Part shown: positions 12,867 to 19,318 of the stretch, in pieces | Position numbering within the stretch: position 1 is the stretch's first letter | How the letters are laid out: every line of letters starts with the position of its first letter | From: Sphaeroforma sirkka | Lineage: Eukaryota; Opisthokonta; Ichthyosporea; Ichthyophonida | Direction: 5' to 3' | NCBI GenBank assembly: GCA_001586965.3 | Contig: LUCW03000418.1 | Span: 1 to 20,636, forward strand | DNA length: 20,636 bases | The notes under the pieces: model-generated | What the model was told of the DNA's origin: nothing | The model's database searches: none | What the model saw: only the letters and a program-made list of their open reading frames with translations | Position numbers and translations under genes: made by a program

Positions 12867-12906
12867 TAAGTTTTAGTATCGCTGTATTTTGATGTGTTTA
12901 CTACAG
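12867..12906 (-). repeat. Right arm of imperfect inverted repeat; possible LTR start
   Basis: This is the inverted partner of 12464-12500. Read on the minus strand it begins TGTAGTAAACAC, about 120 nt after the stop of the chromodomain ORF. That is a plausible position and a TG-type start for a 3' LTR, but no convincing polypurine tract precedes it, and no matching LTR was found upstream of the plus-strand copy. Confidence 0.6.
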
Positions 12907-13024
12907 CTCGAGTTGTGGAATCGTCTTTCGCCTCTATACCGTGGTGAAATCTCACGAGGAGAGACAAAACTCCGATCCGGAAGTAGATGATAGACATCTA
13001 GTATTCATCAACGTAACGTTGGAA

Positions 13025-13549
13025 TTATTGTTGTTGTGCCGCTTTCTTCTTCTGCCGAGTTTGCTCGGCTTTGTGGTATGCCGCGATGTCATTCGGATCG
13101 TCAAAAGCTTCGGCTGACTCCCAAGTTGGATCACCATCCCGCCAGCGAACCAAGTATTCTGTATTCCCTGTGGAATCATTCTGTCTATGTCGAATGATGT
13201 AACGGAACGAGGAACTATCCTGCCACATATGATCTTCTAAAGGCTTTTCGGTGGCTCTATGGACTAGTCGCAAAAGTTCCACTCTAACTGGTTTACCTTT
13301 GAAAGTATCTGGAAGTGAACCATCCTTGTGTGTCAGTTCATATCCTTGTCCCTGTCTGGCTTTGACAACGTATGGTCCAAACATTGGTCGCATTGCTTTG
13401 GTTGTGCGACCTTCGGACCGTACCATTACCACATCCCCTGGTTGAAAGGCGATAAAATCGTAAGCATGGAGGCGGTCAAACTGCCTGGATAGTGTGTCTG
13501 CGTATTTCTGCGTGACCTTGTAAAGCGTCGGCAAGATAGTGTCGTGCAA
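13025..13549 (-). pseudogene. Integrase C-terminus: GPY/F domain plus chromodomain
   Basis: This is the last part of pol, about 174 codons ending in a Lys/Gln-rich tail (KKKAAQQQ). Residues 38-75 form the SH3-like GPY/F module, with PGDVVMV and RPMFGPYVV clearly visible. Residues 113-160 form a chromodomain: FRYIIRHR, then EYLVRWRDGDPTWES, with the aromatic and WxxxxxTWE pattern of retroelement chromodomains. In chromoviruses this domain tethers integrase to modified histones or heterochromatin proteins (known for the family), which would suit insertion beside a satellite (inference). The piece is open throughout. Its real upstream continuation is in another frame near 13575, so it belongs to a broken polyprotein rather than a stand-alone gene. 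Confidence 0.88.
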
Positions 13550-13574
13550 ACGATCCAGCCGGTGTGCCCAAGCC

Positions 13575-13838
13575 TCATTGGTGACCGGCTGATTCCCGGA
13601 AGGTCATCCGTGAAGTCAGCAAACGGAACATGACGGCGACCGAAGTAAGCACTGAATGGTGCTGTCTTGTGTCGCCGAGATATTCGGAGGTTCTGGCTGG
13701 CAGCATAATAAGTGGTAGTCGGACATCCCATGCCGTAGGCAAAGATTCACATAGCTTGCGAACTCCTTCGTGGATGTCTCTGTGTCTTCTCTCCGCTGCT
13801 CCCAGAACCCTGAGGACGATATGGTGGCGACTTTGCAT
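13575..13838 (-). pseudogene. Integrase core, distal part with the catalytic Glu
   Basis: The open segment contains LGAAERRHRDIHEGV followed by LPTAWDVRLPLIMLPARTS. In Ty3/gypsy integrases the P..G..E motif carries the third acidic residue of the DDE triad. Here the Glu of AAERRH is encoded at 13791-13793, while the preceding P-Q-G-S part sits in the adjacent frame, which implies one extra base between them. The distance to the second Asp codon (13899-13901) is 36 codons, matching the canonical D-x35-E spacing. Another frame change follows before the GPY/F segment; the Tyr/Phe-rich frame over 13426-13731 is a shadow. The segment encodes the strand-transfer core of the integrase but is not functional as read. 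Confidence 0.8.
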
Positions 13839-13862
13839 GCATCACTCCAACTTCTTGAGTTA

Positions 13863-14459
13863 TTAATTTAACAATCTTGTTCGAAAACTCGCCTCCTCGT
13901 CTGATTGAATTTTCCTGGGAAAACCATGTTCCCCAAACACCTCCATAAGTTTAGATGTCACCACTTCTGCTGACTTTGTGGCCGTTGCTCTCAATATCGA
14001 GTACCCCGTTGCTATATCCAAGACGTGCAATATATATCGATTTCCTGCTGCTGAAACTAGTGGCATTGGAATCATGTCGACTTGAATATGATCCCACGGA
14101 TACTTTGCCGTTATATTAATCATCGGGTGAAATCCCTTTCGTAGCACCCTCTGTCCTAGACATGTGCGACAGTTTCTCCTAACTGTTTGTGCAAGTTCCA
14201 GAGCGTTAGGCCACAAATGTCCGTTCTGCTGTAGTTGAGCAACTGTATCTTCTGCTCTATGATGCCCAATCTCATGCTGACACAAGGTGAGCTGTGTGCG
14301 ACGGCTTATCTCTTCCTCATCTGGAGAATCCGTCATGGCTACTTCCGAGATAGCGATCGATACTAGCCGAGACGTATCTAATGGGGTGACTTTCGATACT
14401 GAGGACGGTTCTGCATATCCCAATCGTGCAGAAAAACGTCGCTGGAAGGCTGTAACCAT
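13863..14459 (-). pseudogene. Integrase: zinc-binding domain and proximal catalytic core
   Basis: About 198 codons are open. Residues 62-100 contain the HHCC zinc-binding module (HEIGH, then NCRTC), with the typical intervening T...L...G..WP pattern. Residues 118-128 (KYPWDHIQVDM) carry the first catalytic Asp, and residues 184-192 (KIQSDEEASF) carry the second, where the family usually has SDNG. The protein would insert the cDNA copy into the genome. The first 50 or so residues are an acidic linker with no recognisable domain. The frame breaks at about 13863, between the second Asp and the catalytic Glu, so the triad is split across two frames. Upstream, the linker to the RNase H part is in yet another frame. 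Confidence 0.85.
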
Positions 14460-14544
14460 TGCGTGGGCCTACTCTGGCAATGACTGTGTGACCCCATGGT
14501 ACCCTTGCCACTCGCATACTTTCCGTATTTGAGGAAGGAGTGGG

Positions 14545-14725
14545 CTGTCCTTGGAACTAATACTGGGTCTCTTTGTAGAAGCGACTTGAATAACTGGAAC
14601 CAAGGCTCGTGGGGCGCCCACGGTAGACACACCGTAGCTGTGGCCCTCTCTGATCGTATCTTGCGCAACATTCTATGGATTAATCTCCATGGTGGGTTCA
14701 TCCATCCGTCTATATCTTCCAACAA
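14545..14725 (-). pseudogene. DIRS-like tail segment between RNase H and integrase
   Basis: This frame reads GWMNPPWRLIHRMLRKI, then RATATVCLPW and EPWFQLF. It resembles the pattern PP..LI.R.L.KI, then A...V.P.WP..PW...L, which follows the RNase H region of DIRS-type pol proteins and of some Ty3/gypsy elements. The immediately preceding reading frame supplies its usual partner motif, VDVFASHQDHHHLPRYY (about 14760-14817). A one-base frame change near 14710-14725 separates the two halves. The function of this tail is not clear to me. The match is from memory of the pattern, not from a search. Downstream, to about 14460, the frame drifts again before the integrase ORF. Confidence 0.6.
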
Positions 14726-15333
14726 TGTGCAAACGCTCCACCCCTGTCATCGTCGGTGTAGTAGCGTGGCAAATGATGATGGTCCTGATGCGAAGCAAAG
14801 ACATCGACATTATTCTCACCCATAATCCGTTGCGCTTGCTCAAAGTAGTCTGGAAAAAGTTGCCAACATTCTGCATATAGTACCTCCGGGTCCTCAGTCT
14901 CAACAGTTCCCTCATGAAGCCTAGACCACGCGTCTGGTAACACGTTCTTTATACCCGGGATGTGCGAGATAGTAAAATTGAAAGGCGCTATGATGTGATG
15001 CCATCGTTGTAGCATCGGATTCAGCTTTAGCTGTGTGTTCATATACACCAAAGCCTTGTGATCAGTCAACACTGAAAAGCGTTGACCTTCGAGATGATCC
15101 CGGAAGTGTGTGAGACCATATACCAAGGCCAATAATTCCTTCATGGGTGTTGCGTAATTGCGCTGTGCTGCGTTGAGGGTCTTGCTGAAGAACATTAGGT
15201 ATTGCTTCTTCCCTTCTATGGTCTGGAACAATGCACCTCCAATACCGTAGTCGCTTGCATCCGTTTCGAGTTGTAAAGGTACTTCGTCGACGGGAAATTT
15301 CAACACTACTGCCTCAACTATGGCTTGCTTCAT
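14710..15333 (-). pseudogene. Ty3/gypsy RNase H domain and connector
   Basis: About 207 codons are open. Residues 20-140 form an RNase H fold with the four expected acidic positions: D25 in LETDASDYG, E66 in TPMKELLAL, D91 in VLTDHKAL, and D134 in NVLPDAWSRL, where most relatives have ADALSR. MFFSKTLNAAQRNYAT and PMLQRWHHII are typical family signatures. The enzyme degrades the RNA strand of the RNA:DNA hybrid during reverse transcription. Residues 170-207 begin the DIRS-like tail (VDVFASHQ..LPRYY). The segment overlaps the end of the RT frame at 15314-15333 in a different frame, so the RT to RNase H junction is frameshifted. The true N-terminus is inside pol, so the first Met is not a real start. 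Confidence 0.9.
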
Positions 15334-15940
15334 GGCATCCCAAGCTTGCTGGTGTCTCTGTTCCCACCTGTCTCCAATGATTTCCTTTAGGCTTCAGTCT
15401 TACAAATTCCCGGAGTGGGGCAACTACCTCTGCAAAGTTTGGTAGGTGCTCGTGAAGAAAGTTGGTTAATCCCAAGGCCGATGCAATGTCTTTGTACTTC
15501 TTCGGGGTTGGCCAGTCAATGAGCTTGGCCTGCTTTTCATGGCAAATATCAATTCCGGCCTTCGATACTCGCTTCCCTAGAATCATGACTTCTTTGACTG
15601 CAAAATGACATTTTGAAGGGTTTAGCTTGAAACTGTGGTACGTCAGCCGCCGAATGACCTCTTTCACTACTCGTACGTGTTCCTCGTAGTCATCTGTTGC
15701 TATATATACGATGTCGTCCAGGTAGTGGTGTGCCGGAAGTCCTTGCAATATCACACTCAGTGTACGCTGAAACTGCTGCGTCAGTGTGTGTAGTCCAAAT
15801 GGGCTGCTGATGTAAAGGAATACTGGCTTTTGCCATGTGAAACTGAATAAATACTGAGAATCAGGGTGAATTGGGAGTCGATGGTACGCTGCGGTTAACA
15901 ACCAATGTCGTGTAATATCTCTTCCCTTTGATGTTACCAA
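15314..15940 (-). pseudogene. Reverse transcriptase, palm and thumb, truncated
   Basis: The useful frame starts at about 15895 with LTAAYHRLPIH, and the catalytic YLDD box is at 15713-15724. PFGLHTLTQQFQR, LNPSKCHF and LGLTNFLHEHLPNF are standard Ty3/gypsy RT signatures. The first 14 codons are out of frame: the plus-strand copy shows that the TTLDL motif A is encoded in the neighbouring frame here. Eleven or so residues at about 15802-15840 (WQKPVFLYISS) are also out of frame, bounded by a 2-bp loss and a 2-bp gain. There is also an extra codon after YLDDIV, caused by an additional TAT. Near 15380 the frame is lost again. RT fingers motifs upstream of 15990 are absent. Confidence 0.9.
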
Positions 15941-15990
15941 TGATCTTCGTTGATACGGGGAATAATGAACTGATCCGCCGGTATTAATGT

Positions 15991-16142
15991 CGTTGACAAC
16001 AAGGCCTCCCTCTGACTAATTAGCAGTCATAGGACGTTTGAACAATGTTTTGACTGGCCTAGTCAATCCACACAACACGAACATGATGCAGTATCGCAGT
16101 TAGGGGTATAGAAGAACGTAATTTGGCGTAGAGAAGGTCGAT
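15991..16142. other. Unassigned spacer at the truncation point
   Basis: The similarity to the plus-strand RT copy ends at about 15990. I see no gene, repeat or LTR-like end in this stretch, so the mechanism that truncated the element is not visible. Confidence 0.5.
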
Positions 16143-16434
16143 ATGGCAGATTTTCATAGGTGTGGGCGAGTACAGTACAGACGACAAAGGGCAGATAGAG
16201 GTGATCAAGAAAAGCAGGTAGCAATGTAGAATCGACAGTGTCAGGCGACGTAGAATGGAAACGTGTGAATTAAGCGCGCGTGAGACAGGTAGCAATGCAG
16301 AAGAGGAGCTAGGCACAGTTTGGGAGAAACTGAGACAGAAAAAATGCGATTTCAACTCGTATTTTCAACAAATATCAACTACGGGAGCAAGTTTTGGTAA
16401 TCAATTGGCTAGACGAAAAGACTGGCATGGTTAG
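16143..16434 (+). pseudogene. Decayed plus-strand reading frame, product unknown
   Basis: Three short plus-strand frames adjoin each other. The first runs 16143-16229 (MADFHRCGRVQYRRQR...). The second runs from about 16205 to 16273 and includes KAGSNVESTVSGDVEWKRVN. The third runs from ATG 16255 to TAG 16432-16434 (59 codons, with TGSNAEEELGTVWEKLRQK). Frames two and three share the pattern GSNxE...G.V.W, and the DNA has a 17-bp direct repeat (16215-16231 and 16286-16302, one mismatch), suggesting an internal duplication. The composition is charged and looks coding, but I recognise no family. It could be a fragment of a mobile-element protein or chance. The antisense open frame over 16059-16355 is considered its shadow. 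Confidence 0.25.
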
Positions 16435-16517
16435 AAGATCGATTTTTCGAAAATATCTCGGAGTCGAATGTTCGCCATCGTTGCATGCGCGAACTTCGAT
16501 GGTCACGAAAGCATAGG

Positions 16518-16524
16518 AAAAAAA
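16518..16524 (-). terminator. T7 run, possible RNA polymerase III terminator
   Basis: Seven A residues on the plus strand give a T7 run on the minus strand, two bases beyond the 3' end of the tRNA-like sequence. Oligo-T at this distance is the normal Pol III stop. Confidence 0.45.
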
Positions 16525-16526
16525 TA

Positions 16527-16600
16527 TATCACGGGGGGTATCGAACCCACGACCAACACACAACTAGAAGACATATTTACCGATGTTACAAGACAGAATA
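16527..16600 (-). tRNA. tRNA-like sequence, possibly Thr(AGT)-derived, probably decayed
   Basis: On the minus strand a 74-nt stretch can be laid out as a tRNA. The T-arm is GTGGG-TTCGATA-CCCCC with an intact B-box (GGTTCGATACC). The acceptor strands TATTCTG and CGTGATA pair at six of seven positions counting G-T pairs. The D-loop has the conserved GGTA. The anticodon loop can be read CTAGTTG, giving anticodon AGT after a conserved T33. The D-stem and the anticodon stem are weak, and position 37 is not a purine. It is therefore more likely a tRNA-derived relic or SINE head than a working tRNA. A T7 run follows, suggesting a former Pol III unit. Covariance-model scoring would decide. Confidence 0.4.
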
Positions 16601-16607
16601 CATTTTC

Positions 16608-16608
<1 letters not shown>

Positions 16609-16642
<34 letters not shown>
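16609..16642. repeat. (TA)17 microsatellite
   Basis: This is an uninterrupted TA dinucleotide run of 34 nt. Confidence 0.97.
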
Positions 16643-16643
<1 letters not shown>

Positions 16644-16862
16644 TTAAATTTCCATTCTAGAGAGAAAGGAAGTCAACGTAAGTGAATCAGCCGTAGGACC
16701 AACATAGCCTGGTACGGTTGTATGATTGTTGGTGAAAACTAAGGAGAACGTTATCACCGACGTATAAGGCGAATCGTCAAGATGCAGCGGACTCTTGCAA
16801 AGTACAGAAGAAATAGTACATGCAAAAGTAGACAGCACTTATCAGGCATCGTGCAAGTACAC

Positions 16863-17069
16863 TCAAGTTGGTTTGAATAAGGAATTTGTTTTTGGTTTTC
16901 CAACTTCATAACCGATGTATCTACCTTGGGCTTCAAGGTTATTCTTGGGAACCTTGACCTGAACTTCCTGGCTGCAGGCCTCGGATTTGATTGATGTTGG
17001 AGTACAGTGGTCCGAAGGTTGGATTAAAGGAGCATTCAGAACGCTAGAACACGACAGGCGGTTGATCAT
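16863..17069 (-). CDS. Unidentified short ORF, possible gene fragment
   Basis: This 68-codon minus-strand frame begins with ATG. Its second half (EVQVKVPKNNLEAQGRYIGY) has codon choices ending mostly in C, T or G (AAG, GTT, CCC, AAC, GGT, TAC, ATC), which looks like real coding sequence. No family is recognised, no splice sites can be assigned with confidence, and no promoter is evident. It may be an exon or remnant of a host gene, part of the unidentified 5' LTR region of the adjacent element, or chance. Confidence 0.2.
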   Translation of the reverse strand: MINRLSCSSVLNAPLIQPSDHCTPTSIKSEACSQEVQVKVPKNNLEAQGRYIGYEVGKPKTNSLFKPT

Positions 17070-17279
17070 TGAACACGCTTCGAGTCTATCAGCAACTCTT
17101 AATTACTCCTATAGACAGAGCAAAAAGGAGAGCAAAACGAGTACTCATTAACAAAACCAACCCAAACAAAATGATTAGCAATCATCAAGGAGCAAGGTGT
17201 ATTCGAGCGCAACGAGTTTTCGGGGACCCGCAAGCAGACCTTGTAGACATCAACATGATTCAATGATAATTAGCTATTT
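17070..17279. other. Region expected to hold the 5' LTR of the right element; no LTR recognised
   Basis: A 5' LTR should end just before the candidate primer-binding site at 17280. No TG...CA pair could be set, and no similarity to the segment at 12464-12906 is evident by eye. An open frame over 17069-17266 has no recognisable features. Confidence 0.4.
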
Positions 17280-17291
17280 TGGTATCACGAG
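17280..17291 (+). promoter_or_regulatory. Candidate primer-binding site
   Basis: TGGTATCACGAG begins with TGG (complement of a tRNA CCA end), and TGGTATCA equals the first eight bases of the common initiator-Met primer-binding site. It lies upstream of the gag leader, where a PBS is expected. Lack of a CA-ending LTR just before it keeps confidence low. Confidence 0.35.
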
Positions 17292-17414
17292 AGGAGAACG
17301 GCGGAAGAAAGTGTGTAACACAAATGGCTGAAGTCAACTATTATATAATAGCCGACACTCCTTCAATCTGGACCAACTATTCATCAACAACACAAAGCCA
17401 TACATCGAAGTCTT

Positions 17415-17698
17415 AACATCAAGATGCCTATGCGTCCAACACCCGTAGCCCTCGACGCACTCGTCGCGACGGCAAAGCAACCCAGAGATCTTTGTCAGAT
17501 TTCGAGCAGACCCACCAAGGAGGCACAGCTTCTTCGCGCCAGACAGTAGCATCGCGTCGAAGAGATGAACAACCGCGACATGAACAGACAGACCAAGACG
17601 TGGGCCAGGCAGCAAGCAGGCGACATCAGTTGGGGCACGGGTCTCGCTTATCGGCAAGAGGAGAGCAGATCCAGAAGACAGTGAGGTGCAATTTGTGA
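17415..17698 (+). pseudogene. Gag N-terminal region, Arg/Gln-rich, frameshifted
   Basis: One frame is open from a TAA just before 17415 to a TGA at 17696. It is rich in Arg, Ser, Gln and His (for example SPRRTRRDGKATQRS), as expected of a basic, disordered gag N-terminus. An ATG at 17424 is in a different frame (it reads MPMRPTPVALDALV and stops at 17547) and could be the true start if a base has been lost or gained soon after. From about 17665 the likely coding frame moves by one (DPEDSEVQFVIRHTSRSK), continuing to about 17810, where the main gag frame takes over. No domain is recognised, and assignment rests on position and composition. Confidence 0.5.
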
Positions 17699-17807
17699 TT
17701 AGGCATACTAGTCGTTCAAAGTCTGCTGAACCAGCAGCTGAGCGACACAGGGTAGCCAATGTCCGAGGTACTTCGGGCATTCATTCAGCGGGTGATAGAC
17801 CGCATTC

Positions 17808-19082
17808 ATGGCAGCCTTTCACCGAGCACCTGAACGAGATTTCACTCGAAAGCGAACTCGATCGGGGAGTTTTACCAGTGCAAGTCAGGATTCCCTCGCA
17901 GGCAACGGGGATGAGCGACAAGTCCAACGGCATAGAAATATGTCAGGGTGGGCCACGGGCACTCGTCAGCAAAACTCTGACGAAATCAGGGGCCGACAGC
18001 TAGAGCAATATTTGAGCGACCCACATGGGGATTATCGTAGGGAAGCCGAACGAAAACAACTACGTAGACGATGGGAACTCAGCCGACAGCACCGAGACTT
18101 CGCGCGATCGATACAGGATATGCGCAAGGCTAGTTACGTTGACGACGGTAAGCGCAAGTATAGTGACGTCGACGACGGTAAGCGCAAGTCTAGTGATGTC
18201 GACGACGGTAATGTTCATGGCAGCAGAAAACGACCGCACAAAGACGAACAGGCGAGAGAGCCGATCATGACACCAGCGCAGTGGAACGAGCATCGCCGAG
18301 CCATGTGTCAACGCCTCGAAGGGAAGATATCCTTCTTTGTGGATGAACTTTGTCGAGCACAGGGAAACTACGATGTCCCAAGATGTACATTACTAACGTC
18401 CACGATCGATACGTTGAAAGGAGCGTTGAATACTCAATTGGAAGCTATCAGGAAGAACAGAGCTCCGGAGCCACGGACATGGCCCGATTGGCCTTTAGAC
18501 CGTTATCAATTAAGCAGCACAGCCGATAGAGACACACGAGGGGCGCTAGAAGAGGCACTGAAGAACGCCCATGTCTCAGGACTAGATGAGTCGTGGATGG
18601 TACGTTGGTTCTATAAGGTACTCATACATTTTAAGGCAGCAAAGGCCACAATTGACTATCTCCGTGACAACCATAATGAGCTGAGGGTATATCCGGCGGA
18701 ACAGGTCATAGACCAAATCTGTCAACATGAGAGCAAGGCCACCGTAGACCCTACCTTTAAGAAGTTGGCGAAGGGTAATCCCCGCACCAAGGGTGTAGAG
18801 TCAGCCAGGGAACATTTGAACAAGATTGTGGAAGTTCACAAGAGAGCCTGGGAGCGAGCAGATAAGGGCAAGGACTTTCCTAAGCGGTTGCTTAATCACT
18901 GCCTCATACAGGCCCTCGAGGACCTGACAGGTAATATGACGTATGAACGCACGCTACAACACCACATAGGTTGGGACCACCTGGAGACTGAAGACCTTCT
19001 CCGCATTTTAAATCCAGACATACAAGAAACCGATGCCATCCTCAGACAACGGGTACGGACACAGATGAATGTGGGGGGATAG
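17808..19082 (+). CDS. Gag-like protein, main open segment
   Basis: This is the longest non-satellite frame, 424 codons from ATG to TAG. The N-terminal third is charged and Arg/Asp/Gln-rich and includes an internal 10-residue repeat (VDDGKRKYSD type). Residues from about 150 to 420 look like a helical retrotransposon gag domain (WPDWPLDRYQL, SWMVRWFYKVLIHFKAAKATIDYL, EHLNKIVEVHKRAWERADKGKDFPKRLL). It would form the virus-like particle that packages the element RNA. No exact family match can be claimed from memory; the call rests on position immediately before a zinc knuckle, protease and RT. The Met at 17808 is probably internal, since gag-like coding continues upstream in another frame. The stop follows a run of six G residues, beyond which the nucleocapsid part continues one frame over. 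Confidence 0.75.
   Translation: MAAFHRAPERDFTRKRTRSGSFTSASQDSLAGNGDERQVQRHRNMSGWATGTRQQNSDEIRGRQLEQYLSDPHGDYRREAERKQLRRRWELSRQHRDFARSIQDMRKASYVDDGKRKYSDVDDGKRKSSDVDDGNVHGSRKRPHKDEQAREPIMTPAQWNEHRRAMCQRLEGKISFFVDELCRAQGNYDVPRCTLLTSTIDTLKGALNTQLEAIRKNRAPEPRTWPDWPLDRYQLSSTADRDTRGALEEALKNAHVSGLDESWMVRWFYKVLIHFKAAKATIDYLRDNHNELRVYPAEQVIDQICQHESKATVDPTFKKLAKGNPRTKGVESAREHLNKIVEVHKRAWERADKGKDFPKRLLNHCLIQALEDLTGNMTYERTLQHHIGWDHLETEDLLRILNPDIQETDAILRQRVRTQMNVGG
18138..18209 (+). repeat. In-frame 30-bp tandem repeat inside gag
   Basis: Two full 30-bp units and a partial third encode VDDGKRKYSD, VDDGKRKSSD and VDDGN. The repeat alternates an acidic patch with a basic patch. The period is a multiple of three, so the frame is kept. 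Confidence 0.9.
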
Positions 19083-19318
19083 GCGTAGACAGTTTCCAGC
19101 CCAACAACGAGATCGTAATTTGAATACGAATACAGGAGGAGGCAGCACACAACGCACAAGCACGTCTACGACCACCACGTGTTACGCGTGCAGAGCGGGT
19201 GCCCCACCCAGTTTCAGGCATATATCATCCTGCAAGCACTACCAGTCGAACAAAAGGGTTGGATTCACATCCAGCTCGGGCCGAGGATTTAAGCAAGGCG
19301 TATCCTTCGATAAAGAGT
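19083..19318 (+). pseudogene. Gag nucleocapsid-like part with a zinc-knuckle-like motif
   Basis: This part is read one frame away from the main gag ORF. A basic, Thr/Gly/Ser-rich stretch (QFPAQQRDRNLNTNTGGG) is followed by CYACRAGAPPSFRHISSC, encoded at 19180-19233. That gives C-x2-C-x9-H-x3-C, close to but not the canonical C-x2-C-x4-H-x4-C knuckle of nucleocapsid proteins, which binds genomic RNA. The following GFTSSSGRGFKQGVSF is also basic. From about 19310 the plausible frame changes to that of the protease. Position between gag and protease supports the nucleocapsid call; the unusual spacing tempers it. Confidence 0.6.

Larger units (their letters stand above)
12464..12906. other. Segment bounded by inverted repeats at the satellite edge
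   Basis: The two ends of this 443-bp segment are inverted copies of each other, beginning CTGTAGT and ending ACTACAG. Between them lie diverged monomer-like blocks in direct orientation on the left half and inverted orientation on the right half. No transposase ORF is present. It could be a MITE-like foldback element, or two inverted LTR starts (both begin TGTAGT) of which the right one would be the 3' LTR of the minus-strand chromovirus next door. No clear target-site duplication is visible: satellite flanks the left side only. A short open frame over 12522-12740 has no recognisable product. Confidence 0.6.
12907..15990 (-). mobile_element. Ty3/gypsy chromovirus, 5'-truncated and frameshifted
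   Basis: In minus-strand order the region encodes reverse transcriptase (YLDD), Ty3 RNase H, a DIRS-like tail, integrase with HHCC and D,D-35-E, a GPY/F motif and a chromodomain. This is the canonical Ty3/gypsy chromovirus pol order (established knowledge). Gag, protease and the N-terminal part of RT are missing: similarity to the plus-strand copy stops at about 15990. At least five frame changes separate the pieces, so no intact polyprotein is encoded as written. The 118 nt between the last stop and the inverted-repeat arm are non-coding, and the 3' limit is uncertain. Confidence 0.9.

Noticed and set aside
12464..12906. Complete MITE with target-site duplication
   Set aside because: No matching flanking duplication is visible, and satellite flanks only one side, so the inverted structure is reported without that claim.
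14287..14880. Plus-strand ORFs across the integrase and RNase H region
   Set aside because: They are antisense shadows of clear minus-strand pol domains.
16059..16355. Minus-strand ORF of 98 codons, Ser/Leu-rich
   Set aside because: It is antisense to the more protein-like plus-strand frames, and its Ser/Leu richness reflects purine-rich sequence on the other strand.
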